Assembly: GCA_022563505.1 (NCBI GenBank) | Contig: JADFNG010000003.1 | Location: 1-64,000 of the forward strand | Length of the DNA stretch: 64,000 bases | Direction of reading: 5' to 3' | Origin: Pseudomonadota bacterium | GTDB taxonomy: Bacteria; Pseudomonadota; Gammaproteobacteria; Steroidobacterales; Woeseiaceae | Part shown: piece after piece, positions 55,838 to 64,000 of the stretch | How the letters are laid out: each line of letters starts with the position of its first letter | Position numbering within the stretch: the first letter of the stretch is position 1 | Made by a program: the position numbers and the translations under genes | Notes under the pieces: generated by a model | Database searches by the model: none | Seen by the model: the letters and a program-made list of their open reading frames with translations, nothing else | Told to the model about the DNA's origin: nothing

Positions 55838-56278
55838 ATGCCGACAACATTTCTGGATGCCGCAATTGCCGAAGCGAAGAAAGGCCTGCAAAGTGGCGGG
55901 ATTCCAATTGGATCGGTGTTGGTCATTGACGGGAAAATCGTGGGTCGCGGGCATAATAAACGCGTCCAGAGTTGCAGTTCGGTATTGCATGCAGAAATGG
56001 ATTGCCTGGAGAATGCCGGCCGGCTAGCGGCATCCGATTACAAGCGCTCTGTGCTTTATTCGACATTGTCTCCCTGTGATATGTGCAGCGGCGCTATTCT
56101 TCTCTACAAAATACCGAGTGTCGTTATTGGAGAGAATCGAACCTTTCAGGGGCCGGAGGATTATTTGCGGTCACGAGGCGTTCAACTGGAGATCGAAGAT
56201 AGTTCCGAATGTTTTCAACTGATGCAGGACTTCATTCAAAAAAATGATTCTCTCTGGAATGAAGATATTGGAGAATAG
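55838..56278 (+). CDS. FCY1-type cytosine deaminase
   Basis: 146 residues, zinc-dependent deaminase of the cytidine-deaminase fold. His51, Glu53 (HAEMD), Cys80 and Cys83 (SPCDMC) make the active site. The whole chain follows the yeast cytosine deaminase: GGIPIGSVLVIDGKIVGRGHN, LENAGRLAASDYK, and the C-terminal WNEDIGE that matches WFEDIGE of yeast. This is unlike the CodA amidohydrolase of E. coli. It would make uracil from cytosine; upp lies 3 kb downstream. Activity is inferred from the pattern, not proved. Confidence 0.85.
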   Translation: MPTTFLDAAIAEAKKGLQSGGIPIGSVLVIDGKIVGRGHNKRVQSCSSVLHAEMDCLENAGRLAASDYKRSVLYSTLSPCDMCSGAILLYKIPSVVIGENRTFQGPEDYLRSRGVQLEIEDSSECFQLMQDFIQKNDSLWNEDIGE

Positions 56279-56319
56279 TGGCGCGCAAGAGTGTCGTGTT
56301 ATCAACGGGCGAGGGAAAA

Positions 56320-56736
56320 ATGCAAATTTACAGTGGACCGGAGTCTCATCGGGGCGTAATAAGGCGTTCAGGTATATGCTTGATCGTCGCCGCCGCAACA
56401 CTAGTGGCCTGCGGTTCGGGTGACACCGAATTTCGGCTCATCGAGACCATTACTTCGAATAAAAACCCCATTATTCTGGAATTCGCACCGAGCCATGCGA
56501 AATTTGGATCCGCCGATATTCGTATCCGTCTTGACGTGGGAGAGTCCGGCACCGTGCTGTATGAGGGAAAGATCTCTAATGACGGTGGTGACATTACCGT
56601 GGACAATATTCAAGCGAATCTTGGCAAGGGCTATTTGTGGTTGTGCCTGAACGGTGTTGAGCAAGAGGATGTGTCGGTACGAATCGAATTGGCGACCGGA
56701 CTGGTCATCGAAGAAGAGCGACACTGCAGTGACTGA
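56320..56736 (+). CDS. Hypothetical lipoprotein
   Basis: 138 residues. A signal with lipobox TLVAC (CGSGD after it) and a soluble beta-rich domain: IRIRLDVGESGTVLYEGKI, GYLWLCLNGVEQEDVSVRIELATG. No known family is recognised. Start at 56320 chosen because GAGGGA lies just upstream and the lipoprotein signal begins there; the frame is open from GTG 56278 overlapping the deaminase stop. Confidence 0.6.
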   Translation: MQIYSGPESHRGVIRRSGICLIVAAATLVACGSGDTEFRLIETITSNKNPIILEFAPSHAKFGSADIRIRLDVGESGTVLYEGKISNDGGDITVDNIQANLGKGYLWLCLNGVEQEDVSVRIELATGLVIEEERHCSD

Positions 56737-56781
56737 ATTCGGCGAGATTGATTCATTGGCCAACACGCGGATATTTTGAGA

Positions 56782-57237
56782 ATGATGACCAAAACCAAGG
56801 GGCCGATTCCACCGGTTATTCTGTTACTGACTATTCTGTGCGGGACAGGACTGCACTACTGGATGCCACTGGCCAAAGTTCTGGATGAGTCATGGGATAA
56901 GGTCGGAATCGCGTTGATAATTTTGGGTGTGCTTGTCGTCATCGGACCCGCCATCGCTTTCAGGCGTGCAGCAACGACGGTAAGACCCTTCCACGACTCA
57001 TCCGCGCTGGTCGTTAGTGGCATGTATCGCTATACACGCAACCCAATGTATGTCGGCATGGTTGTCGTATTGATCGGCGTGGCAGTGCTGCTTGGCGATC
57101 TGAGTCCGTTCATCATGCCTTTTGTGTTCGTGCCAGTGTTGACGGTACGCGTCATTAAGCATGAAGAACAAATGCTCCAAGAGAGCTTTGGCGATGACTA
57201 TCGCGAGCTGATGAAATCAGTGCGACGCTGGATTTAG
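56782..57237 (+). CDS. Isoprenylcysteine carboxyl methyltransferase-like membrane protein
   Basis: 151 residues, about four hydrophobic segments and the ICMT-family core RYTRNPMYVGMVVVLIG with HEEQMLQESFGDDYRELMKSV, which binds SAM in homologs. Bacteria do not prenylate proteins as eukaryotes do; bacterial members methylate other acceptors that are mostly unknown. ATG at 56782. Three bases separate it from the GNAT gene. Confidence 0.82.
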   Translation: MMTKTKGPIPPVILLLTILCGTGLHYWMPLAKVLDESWDKVGIALIILGVLVVIGPAIAFRRAATTVRPFHDSSALVVSGMYRYTRNPMYVGMVVVLIGVAVLLGDLSPFIMPFVFVPVLTVRVIKHEEQMLQESFGDDYRELMKSVRRWI

Positions 57238-57239
57238 CG

Positions 57240-57710
57240 ATGAATTATTCAGTCAGAAAGGCAAAAGATATGGATGGCGAGGCGATGCTCGCATTGCTGC
57301 CACGGCTTGCTGCATTCGAGCTTCCCGATTCGCGTACGGCCGAACACCTGTGGGTGCACGATGCTGCGCTGATGCGTGACTGGATAGACGGAAAGACGGA
57401 CAACGTATTGATGCACATCGCAGAGGACGAGGTTGGCACCGTGGTCGGTGTTGCGATGGTGACGCTGCGGCCTGAACTCCTGAGCCATGAACCCAGTGCG
57501 CACCTCGAGGCAATTGCCGTTTCCGTTGGTGTGGAAGGACAGGGCATCGGCCAACTGCTTCTGCGGGCCGCAGAGGAAGATGCCAATGCCCATGGGGCGA
57601 AGACCATTACATTGCATGTTTTCGCCAACAATAAACGTGCGCGTAGATTCTATGAACGTTCCGGGTATGACGGAGAACTCATGCGTTACATCAAGCCGAT
57701 TGAGGGCTGA
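57240..57710 (+). CDS. GNAT family N-acetyltransferase
   Basis: 156 residues, with AHLEAIAVSVGVEGQGIGQLLLRAAEEDANAHG as acetyl-CoA core and the closing RRFYERSGYDG. ATG start three bases after the methyltransferase gene. Substrate unknown. Normal length for a small GNAT. Confidence 0.87.
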   Translation: MNYSVRKAKDMDGEAMLALLPRLAAFELPDSRTAEHLWVHDAALMRDWIDGKTDNVLMHIAEDEVGTVVGVAMVTLRPELLSHEPSAHLEAIAVSVGVEGQGIGQLLLRAAEEDANAHGAKTITLHVFANNKRARRFYERSGYDGELMRYIKPIEG

Positions 57711-57763
57711 TGGAACGCTTGTGGTCGTCGGCAGAAAACCCAAAAATAACGAGCAAGGACATC

Positions 57764-58525
57764 ATGAGTGAATTTTCAGGAAAGAAAGTTCTGGTGACTG
57801 CTGCATCCCGGGGCATCGGCCGGGCGATTGCATCTGCGTTTGCCGATCGTGGAGCCGTTGTGTCAATTGTCTACCGCTCGGACTCTGCTTCGGCAGAGCA
57901 GGCACGATCGGCATTCACGGGAGACGGGCATGTGTGTATCCAGGCTGACGTGTCGACGGATGTTGGTGCGCGGGCGGCTGTCGAACAATCGATCGATGCG
58001 CTGGGTTGGCTGGATATTGTGGTCAACAACGCTGGCATTTTTACACCGCATATCATTGCTGAAGTAAGTTTCGAAGATTGGCAGTCTGCCTGGCGCTCCG
58101 TGATCGACACCAACCTCATCGGTCCTGCACATGTCTGTTATTTTGCGGCGCAGCACATGATCAAGCGGGGCGGTGGAAAAATCGTCAACGTTTCATCGCG
58201 GGGTGCTTTTCGCGGCGAACCTGACGGGCCGGCCTATGGCGCGAGCAAAGCGGGGCTGAATTCGATGAGTCAGTCGCTGGCGGTTGCGCTGGCACCGCAT
58301 GGCATTTTCGTCGGCGTAGTGGCGCCGGGTTTTGTCGATACGGATATGGCTGCCGAATTGCTGCAAGGCGAATCGGGTGATGCCATACGCCATCAAAGTC
58401 CGCTTGGCCGCGTTGCGCGCCCGGAGGAAGTGGCCCATGCGGTGCTTTTTCTCGCATCCGCAGGCGCTGAGTTCGCGACGGGTGCGATAATTGATGTGAA
58501 TGGCGCATCCTATTTGCGATCATAG
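57764..58525 (+). CDS. SDR family oxidoreductase
   Basis: 253 residues, with LVTAASRGIGRAIASAF, NNAGIF, Tyr/Lys in AYGASKAGLNSM, and VAPGFVDTDMA. All classical SDR features are in place; close to FabG-like 3-oxoacyl reductases in shape but without acyl carrier genes nearby. AAGGAC before the ATG supports this start. Confidence 0.9.
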   Translation: MSEFSGKKVLVTAASRGIGRAIASAFADRGAVVSIVYRSDSASAEQARSAFTGDGHVCIQADVSTDVGARAAVEQSIDALGWLDIVVNNAGIFTPHIIAEVSFEDWQSAWRSVIDTNLIGPAHVCYFAAQHMIKRGGGKIVNVSSRGAFRGEPDGPAYGASKAGLNSMSQSLAVALAPHGIFVGVVAPGFVDTDMAAELLQGESGDAIRHQSPLGRVARPEEVAHAVLFLASAGAEFATGAIIDVNGASYLRS

Positions 58526-58560
58526 TAGTCAGGTTGCCAGTGCTTACCCGGAGATGCAGC

Positions 58561-58788
58561 ATGTCTGAAGTGGCAGAACGATCAATCCCGTGGATATTCT
58601 GGCCATTCGTCGTGGTCTGGAGGCTGCTGACGTTGATTGTTAGAATCACTGGCCGAATTATTTGCGCCATACTCGGTCTTGCATTCATGGCAATCGGCGT
58701 CACAATTGCATTGAGTATTGTTGGGGCGCCATTGGGCGTACCTGTGGCGGTGCTCGGTATGTTGCTTCTGGTCAGGGCCATGTTTTGA
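58561..58788 (+). CDS. Small membrane protein
   Basis: 75 residues with two or three hydrophobic helices (IFWPFVVVWRLLTLIVRITG and the segment from LGLAFMAIGVTIAL onward). GGAGATGCAGC before the ATG is a fair ribosome site. Unrecognised family. Confidence 0.6.
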   Translation: MSEVAERSIPWIFWPFVVVWRLLTLIVRITGRIICAILGLAFMAIGVTIALSIVGAPLGVPVAVLGMLLLVRAMF

Positions 58789-58864
58789 TCTCTTAAGTCG
58801 TCTGCTGCATGCTCGATATTGAAAACATAAGTCCGAATTCGGGCTGGCTGGGGAGATTGGAAAC

Positions 58865-59203
58865 GTGACGGATCTGACTTGGGCGGAATTTGAAAGAGTG
58901 GACCTCAGAGTCGGCACTGTGGTCAGTGCAGAGCCTTTTCCGCAAGCAAGAAAACCGGCCATCAAGCTGACAATCGATTTCGGTGAAGGGATCGGCACGC
59001 GAAAATCCTCCGCGCAGATCACAGACCATTATGAGCCTGCCGATCTCGTCGGCAAACAGATTGCTGCAGTGGTTAATTTTCCGCGCAAGCAGATCGGTCC
59101 CATGATGTCAGAGTGCCTTGTGACCGGGTTTGTTCAGGATGATGGCAGCGTTATTCTTGCGGTGCCTGACAAGCCGGCGAAAAACGGCACTCGCCTGGCG
59201 TAA
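58865..59203 (+). CDS. csaA: tRNA-binding protein CsaA
   Basis: 112 residues, the OB-fold tRNA-binding domain found at the end of MetRS, here stand-alone: LRVGTVVSAEPFPQARKPAIKL, SSAQITDHYEPADLVGKQI and ECLVTGFVQDDGSV. CsaA proteins act as chaperone-like factors or bind tRNA; the exact role is not settled. GTG start. Confidence 0.9.
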   Translation: MTDLTWAEFERVDLRVGTVVSAEPFPQARKPAIKLTIDFGEGIGTRKSSAQITDHYEPADLVGKQIAAVVNFPRKQIGPMMSECLVTGFVQDDGSVILAVPDKPAKNGTRLA

Positions 59204-59389
59204 GGATTACGCGGCCAAAAAAAACAGGCCCCAGACAGGCAGCTGTCATGACTGTTGGACCGTCGCACCGCTGGCTTGATATATACGGAGTGGGCGCAGA
59301 AGAATAATATGGCCCGTCAGGGCGAGCATTCACAATGGGTAGAACCGATGCCAGCTCTCATTGCGGCGGGCTATCCGGGAGTCGATTCA

Positions 59390-60010
59390 ATGCACGAAGA
59401 AATTCATCATCCCTGCGTACAGCACAAATTGTCCCTGATCCGGGATATTAATACTGGTCACAAGAAATTTCGTGAGCTGGCCACAGAAATCACGATGTTC
59501 GTTTGTTACGAAGCGCTGAAAGAAGTCCGTGTCGAAGACGTGACAGTACAAACTCCCGTGGCCGAGGCAAAATGCCGCAAGATCGTCGAGGATATTGTCG
59601 TGGTGCCGATTCTCAGGGCTGGCGTCGGCATGCTGGAGGGCATTCTGGACCTGGTGCCGACAGCCCGCGTCGGCTTTCTCGGCATGTACCGCGATGAGGT
59701 AACAGCGCAACCCGTTGCGTATTACCAGAAACTGCCACCCCAGACCGCCACGGCATTGAATATCATCATCGATCCGATGTTGGCGACCGGAGGCTCGACG
59801 GCCGCAGCCATCGACGTGTTGAAAGAGGCCGGTGCGAAGAAGATAGTCGTCGTATGCATTGTAACCTGCCCGGAGGGCCTGCAAGCCGTCGAGACTGCGC
59901 ATCCGGATGTGAAAATCTACACCGCGAGCATCGACGATCGTCTCAACGAGAACAAGTATATCGTTCCCGGACTTGGTGACGCGGGTGACAGGTTGTTCGG
60001 CACTCGCTGA
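59390..60010 (+). CDS. upp: Uracil phosphoribosyltransferase
   Basis: Makes UMP from uracil and PRPP. 206 residues. HPCVQHKLSLIRD at the start, VVPILRAGVGMLEG, the PRPP loop IIDPMLATGGSTAAA and GDAGDRLFGTR at the end. Start at 59390 because GGGAG lies eight bases upstream and matches the family N-terminus; the frame is open from 59255. Pairs functionally with the cytosine deaminase at 55838 for pyrimidine salvage. Confidence 0.95.
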   Translation: MHEEIHHPCVQHKLSLIRDINTGHKKFRELATEITMFVCYEALKEVRVEDVTVQTPVAEAKCRKIVEDIVVVPILRAGVGMLEGILDLVPTARVGFLGMYRDEVTAQPVAYYQKLPPQTATALNIIIDPMLATGGSTAAAIDVLKEAGAKKIVVVCIVTCPEGLQAVETAHPDVKIYTASIDDRLNENKYIVPGLGDAGDRLFGTR

Positions 60011-60112
60011 GATGCCGGAGCGCTATATGGCTGGCCGGAACGCCGCTACTCGCAGATATCGGATCCGGCACTATCGCACGGCGCTTGTGATTGGAGTAGC
60101 TGGGAGTTACCG

Positions 60113-60580
60113 ATGATAGATGCACCAGGGGTACCTCGATTTGAAGGATCAACGCTGGTTATCGAAACTGGCAGCGAAACAGAAACCTATGATTCCCGGT
60201 TTTTCATTGCGGTCTTGCTGGTTTGCGTAGCGCAAGGAGACGGCACGATTTCCGAAAAAGAAACGCAGAAAATGCTGCAGCTCGTTGGCGAGCATTTTAA
60301 TCTTGAGAGTGCCGAGTCGTTGGCACTCATCATGCGGGCGATGACCAACCTAGCTGACAATCCCGATCTCAATAACATCCTGCGACAATTGAGTACGGTT
60401 CTTGACGACCAAGAGAAGGAAGATGTTGCGATCATGCTTCTTAAAGTGGTTGCTGCCGACGGTAAAGCAGACGTCGATGAAATGGAAATGGTCAGTACAG
60501 CGGGAGAGATTATCAATATCACGCCCGAAATCATGCACAAGGCATTCGATCGTTACTTTGCCGAAACACGGGTCGACTGA
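60113..60580 (+). CDS. TerB-like protein
   Basis: 155 residues, all-helical, with FFIAVLLVCVAQGDGTISEKETQKML and a repeat VAIMLLKVVAADGKADVDEMEMV. These are the two acidic TerB/DjlA-type repeats which bind metal in tellurite-resistance proteins. Stand-alone TerB domains are common; a stress or membrane-surveillance role is the usual guess. No other ter genes lie nearby. Confidence 0.8.
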   Translation: MIDAPGVPRFEGSTLVIETGSETETYDSRFFIAVLLVCVAQGDGTISEKETQKMLQLVGEHFNLESAESLALIMRAMTNLADNPDLNNILRQLSTVLDDQEKEDVAIMLLKVVAADGKADVDEMEMVSTAGEIINITPEIMHKAFDRYFAETRVD

Positions 60581-60617
60581 CAAAAATGATTGCAAATACA
60601 TAAGAGAGGAGAAAGCT

Positions 60618-61004
60618 ATGACCAATGAGCTGATGAGCCTTACCGCCGTAACGGTGCTGACGGCTGTCATGTGGATGCCGTATGTATTGAACGTAATTGC
60701 TGTCCGCGGCATCAAGGATGCTGTTGGATATCCCGAAGACCCGGAACCGATGTCGGGCTGGGCGTCCAAAATGAAGGCGGCGCATTCGAATGGCGTGGAA
60801 AATCTGGTGGTATTCGCAGCCCTTGTGCTGATCGCGAATGCGGCAGGCGTCAGCACGGCGGGAACGGTGATGGCGTGCCAGGTGTATTTCTGGGCCCGTG
60901 TGGTACACGTATTGTCGTATACGTTTGCTGTGCCCTGGGTTCGTACCCTGTCATTTGCGACAGGGTTTGGTTGCCAGGTGGTACTGGCACTCGCACTCTT
61001 GTAA
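60618..61004 (+). CDS. MAPEG family membrane protein
   Basis: 128 residues with four membrane helices: LTAVTVLTAVMWMPYVLNVI, AHSNGVENLVVFAALVLIAN, VYFWARVVHVLSYTFAVPW and a last one to LALALL. The motif ENLVVFAALVL and ARVVHVLSY are typical of the MAPEG (glutathione- and eicosanoid-linked) superfamily. Bacterial members are mostly uncharacterised. AGGAG precedes the ATG. Confidence 0.87.
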   Translation: MTNELMSLTAVTVLTAVMWMPYVLNVIAVRGIKDAVGYPEDPEPMSGWASKMKAAHSNGVENLVVFAALVLIANAAGVSTAGTVMACQVYFWARVVHVLSYTFAVPWVRTLSFATGFGCQVVLALALL

Positions 61005-61012
61005 TGCGCTAG

Positions 61013-61041
61013 TAGTCCATCAAACCTACCTGGTTGGACTA
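61013..61041. terminator. Hairpin between convergent genes
   Basis: TAGTCCA (61013-61019) and TGGACTA (61035-61041) with inner AACC/GGTT complement. It lies between the MAPEG and uup stops and may serve both; no T run. Confidence 0.4.
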
Positions 61042-61072
61042 CCAGGGCGTTGGGTCTGCGGGCAGCGGATTG

Positions 61073-62992
61073 TTACGCGCTTCGATCGCGCGATCGATCG
61101 TATTGCTCTTTTCGATTCGCCAGTTCAGTCCAGCGATCCATGCGTTGTTCAAGGCTCGATTGCGTTTCAGCCAGTTCAGCCAGTACCTGCTGGACGGATT
61201 CATGATCCTGCGAATAGAAGTTCGCAGCAGACATCGTTGCCTCGATTTCAGCCAGGTCTTGCTCCAGCGCCTCAATTTCCTCCGGCAACTCGTCCAGGGC
61301 ACGTTGATCCTTATAGCCAAGTTTGACCGGCGCTGCTTTTTTAGATGAAGATTTGGCGGTATCAGCAGTTGCCTCAGTGCCGATCGGGTTGTCCAACTCG
61401 GTGAGTTGGTGGCCCTGTCGTAACCAGTCACTGTAGCCGCCGACATATTCGCGTACTTCGCCGTTTTCTTCGAAGACGATGGTGCTGGTGACAACATTGT
61501 CCAGAAACTGCCGGTCATGACTGATGATTATCAGAGTGCCGCTGTAGTTGACGAGCTTGTCTTCAAGTATCTCCAGTGTTTCCATGTCCAGGTCGTTGGT
61601 TGGTTCATCGAGAACCAGGAGATTGGCGGGCTTGGTGAAAAGCTTGGCCAGGATGACACGGTTGCGCTCGCCGCCGGATAAAGACTTGACGGGTGTCATT
61701 GATCGTTTGGGATCGAACAAGAAGCCCTTGAGATAGCCAACGATATGGCGGTCTTTGCCATTCAAGCGGATGAACGTTCTGCCGTCACCGACATTTTCTG
61801 CAATGGATTTCTCCGGGTCCAGCGTTTGCCGAAGCTGGTCGAAGTAACCAATCTCGAGGTTGGTTCCATGTTTGATGGTGCCGGACTGAGGTTCAATATC
61901 ACCGAGAAGCAACCGCAAAAGCGTCGTTTTGCCGACACCATTGTTGCCCAGCACGCCGATTCGATCGCCACGCATTATTTTGACCGAAAAATCCTCGATC
62001 AGGGGCTTGTCATCATAGGAATAAAACACGTTGCGTGCCCGAATCACTTTTCGCCCGGATTTTTCGCCTTCGTCAATGTGCATGCGCGCATTCGCTCCTC
62101 GGCCGATGCGCTGCGCACGTTCAGTTCGCATTTTCATCAACGTCCGCACACGTCCTTCATTGCGTGTGCGGCGCGCCTTGATGCCCTGACGAATCCAGAT
62201 TTCTTCCTTATCAAGCCGTTTGTCGAACTTGGCGTTCTCGGTTTCTTCGTCTTCAAGCGCTTTTTCTTTACGCAGTTGGTAGTTCCTGAAATCGCCTGGC
62301 CAGCTGGTCAGCTTGCCGCGATCAATCTCGACAATGCGCGTTGCCAGGCGTTGTAAAAACGCCCGGTCATGGGTAATGAACAGGACAGATCCAGCGTAGG
62401 AATAAACGATATTTTCCAGCCACTTGATGGTTACAATGTCGAGATGGTTTGTGGGTTCGTCAAGCAGAAGCAAGTCCGGTTTCTGTACCAGTGCTTTGGC
62501 GAGCGCAACACGCCTGCGCCAGCCGCCCGACAATTCGCTCATCATTTTGTCGACGGGCAAGTTGAGCTCCGCCATCGTGGTTTCGACGCGTTGTTGCAGG
62601 TGCCAGCCATCGTGAGCATCAATCTGCTGGTGCAGCGCCTCAAGGTCCCGGAGACCTTTCCTGTCGAGGTCCTGTGCGGACAATGCCTGGTAGCGTTGCA
62701 ACAATGCTTCAATGCCGGCAAGACCTGAGCGAACAACATCCTGGACGTTGAGATCCATGGCGTCCGGCAGTTCCTGGGCCAGCTGACTTACCACGAGTCC
62801 GGTCCTGCGAATAATTTCGCCACGATCGGGTTCAATTTCGCCGGTGATCAGCTTCAGTGTGGTGGATTTTCCAGCACCGTTTCGACCGATAAAACACACC
62901 CGCTCGCCCGGTTCGATGGCCAGCATGGCATCGGTCAGTATTTTTTGGTCACCAAAGTCGAGTGATATGTTTTCGAATCGAATGAGCGACAT
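61073..62992 (-). CDS. uup: ABC-F ATPase Uup
   Basis: 639 residues, cytoplasmic ATPase without membrane part. Two nucleotide-binding domains: Walker A GRNGAGKST and GNNGVGKTT, signatures LSGGWRRRVALAKAL and LSGGERNRVILAKLF, Walker B LLLLDEPTNHLD and LLVLDEPTNDLD. A C-terminal coiled-coil EEIEALEQDLAEIEATMSA binds DNA in E. coli Uup, which limits precise transposon excision and acts on ribosomes. Start at 62992 by homology; the frame is open 14 codons further. Confidence 0.95.
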   Translation of the reverse strand: MSLIRFENISLDFGDQKILTDAMLAIEPGERVCFIGRNGAGKSTTLKLITGEIEPDRGEIIRRTGLVVSQLAQELPDAMDLNVQDVVRSGLAGIEALLQRYQALSAQDLDRKGLRDLEALHQQIDAHDGWHLQQRVETTMAELNLPVDKMMSELSGGWRRRVALAKALVQKPDLLLLDEPTNHLDIVTIKWLENIVYSYAGSVLFITHDRAFLQRLATRIVEIDRGKLTSWPGDFRNYQLRKEKALEDEETENAKFDKRLDKEEIWIRQGIKARRTRNEGRVRTLMKMRTERAQRIGRGANARMHIDEGEKSGRKVIRARNVFYSYDDKPLIEDFSVKIMRGDRIGVLGNNGVGKTTLLRLLLGDIEPQSGTIKHGTNLEIGYFDQLRQTLDPEKSIAENVGDGRTFIRLNGKDRHIVGYLKGFLFDPKRSMTPVKSLSGGERNRVILAKLFTKPANLLVLDEPTNDLDMETLEILEDKLVNYSGTLIIISHDRQFLDNVVTSTIVFEENGEVREYVGGYSDWLRQGHQLTELDNPIGTEATADTAKSSSKKAAPVKLGYKDQRALDELPEEIEALEQDLAEIEATMSAANFYSQDHESVQQVLAELAETQSSLEQRMDRWTELANRKEQYDRSRDRSA

Positions 62993-63118
62993 GCGGGCGC
63001 CGTTAGCATCTGCATCAGGGCGTAGAGGATACACGTCTGGAGCGGCGTCGTGGACGGTATAAGTTGAGGATTTGCCCTGACAGACTTAGAGTGAGGCACT
63101 GGCAACAAGGTCCTGGCG

Positions 63119-63325
63119 ATGGATGACGACAGACTGATAGGGATAGAAACCAAACTGGCGCACCAGGAAGACCTGGTGAATGAGCTCAATACGGTCGTTA
63201 CCGATCAACAGGCGCAGATTACGCGGCTGGAGGAGTTGTGTCGCTCGCTCTTAAGTCGTGTCCGGGCAATGTCGGAAGCTGAGACAGCCGGTGGCCCTGA
63301 GGACGATCGACCTCCTCACTATTGA
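63119..63325 (+). CDS. slyX: SlyX protein
   Basis: 68 residues, a coiled-coil IGIETKLAHQEDLVNELNTVV then QAQITRLEELCRSLLSRV, ending in PPHY as in other SlyX proteins. Function is not known. Divergent from uup. Confidence 0.92.
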   Translation: MDDDRLIGIETKLAHQEDLVNELNTVVTDQQAQITRLEELCRSLLSRVRAMSEAETAGGPEDDRPPHY

Positions 63326-63346
63326 TGTGAATGGTTGAATGATGCT

Positions 63347-63691
63347 ATGTCTGAAGTCGATATTTCCAGTCTTCGTATGAAGTTGCTCGATCTTCGCGAG
63401 GAATTGCAGGTATTGGCACAGACGGCGAATGCTTCGGCGCAGGTCGTCGAACTGGATCAGGCACGCGTCGGGCGCTTGTCGCGCATGGATGCCATGCAGG
63501 CTCAGGCGATGTCACAAGCCACAGGACGTCGACGTGAATTGATGCTAAAGAAGATTACCGCGGCGTTGGCACGGATGGACGAAGATGACTATGGATTGTG
63601 CAGGTCTTGTGATGAGCCCATCAATCCGAAACGGCTGGAATACGATCCGACCGCAATATTGTGCGTCAGTTGTGCCGAGAGGAGTGAGTGA
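63347..63691 (+). CDS. DksA/TraR-type zinc-finger protein
   Basis: 114 residues: an N-terminal helical hairpin (KLLDLREELQVLAQTANASA) and a C4 zinc finger GLCRSCDEPINPKRLEYDPTA...LCVSCAE. Short members of this family bind the RNA polymerase secondary channel or nucleic acids; it lacks the acidic tip DxxDxA of true DksA as far as I can see. ATG at 63347; a TTG four codons upstream is in frame. Confidence 0.88.
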   Translation: MSEVDISSLRMKLLDLREELQVLAQTANASAQVVELDQARVGRLSRMDAMQAQAMSQATGRRRELMLKKITAALARMDEDDYGLCRSCDEPINPKRLEYDPTAILCVSCAERSE

Positions 63692-63743
63692 TGAACAGAT
63701 CTCCACGACAAGCAAATGGCTGACCGCGGAATGAGTGCATAAC

Positions 63744-64000
63744 GTGTCTTTACCCGTATTGCAGCGGGCTCCGGATATGCCGGCAAACTGTACGATCAGT
63801 TTCGCCCGTCCTGAACATCTCAAGGCAATTCCTGGTATCCAGGTGGCGGCAACCTCCGTTTTCGCCGAGTCGGATGTGCCGCTTGATATTCGTTATCGCA
63901 CCACCGCCATGGATGTTCTGCAGGCAGCGCAGGAAAGCGGACAACTCTGGATCGCCACCGGCGGCAACGATCATGTCATCGGCTATGCGATGGTCTATAT
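63744..64000 (+). CDS. GNAT family N-acetyltransferase, N-terminal part (cut by window end)
   Basis: From GTG 63744 the frame reads LPVLQRAPDMPANCTISFARPEHLKAIP, VFAESDVPLDIRYR, SGQLWIATGGNDHVIGYAMVY up to the edge; the last parts are the beta strands before an acetyl-CoA loop. ATG at 63777 is an alternative start. The rest of the gene is outside the window. Confidence 0.75.
   Translation, partial: MSLPVLQRAPDMPANCTISFARPEHLKAIPGIQVAATSVFAESDVPLDIRYRTTAMDVLQAAQESGQLWIATGGNDHVIGYAMVY

Overview
The window reads as a gammaproteobacterial chromosome of moderate GC. The evidence is the gene set: cmoA/cmoB, slyX, uup, pepQ, an OxyR-controlled peroxiredoxin-glutaredoxin, a Tyr-Gly-Thr tRNA cluster before tuf, and an E. 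coli-order S10-spc-alpha ribosomal block. The species cannot be named from sequence alone; a marine or environmental lineage of the Woeseiales/Chromatiales kind is a guess. Several broken genes and palindromic repeat families suggest an eroding accessory genome around an intact core.

Layout. 1-8.2 kb is a loose accessory stretch: a frameshifted NADH dehydrogenase end, a tRNA-Thr-like scar, rhodanese, a TonB-like secreted protein, nucleoside hydrolase, GNAT, arylamine N-acetyltransferase and a HAD lipoprotein. 8.2-18.0 kb is a + strand cluster of aldehyde dehydrogenase, SDR, M20 peptidase, a compact peptide-type ABC importer whose binding protein and first permease are one polypeptide, a fused double ATPase, and a Tat-type P1 (DmpA/NylC) peptidase. 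It looks like an uptake and breakdown route for amides or peptides. 18-31 kb holds REP repeats, oxyR with its divergent peroxiredoxin, an Ada-AlkA fusion with ogt, a DASS transporter, cmoA and cmoB separated by a 217-bp inverted-repeat element, and a VanY-type peptidase.

29.5-45.7 kb is the translation core: tRNA-Tyr, tRNA-Gly, tRNA-Thr, tuf, rpsJ, then a 558-bp interruption with its own promoter and structured leader, then rplC to rplQ, including secY and rpoA. A strong 18-bp hairpin with a T run closes it.

45.7-64 kb is mixed: SDR, pepQ, gamma-glutamyltransferase and trpS, then an integron-integrase remnant followed by about 10 kb of mostly small, functionally unrelated + strand genes, some broken (GyrI-like, XRE-type). 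A yeast-type cytosine deaminase and upp lie 3 kb apart and would together salvage cytosine to UMP. The end carries TerB, MAPEG, uup, slyX, a DksA/TraR-type zinc finger and the start of a GNAT gene cut by the window edge.
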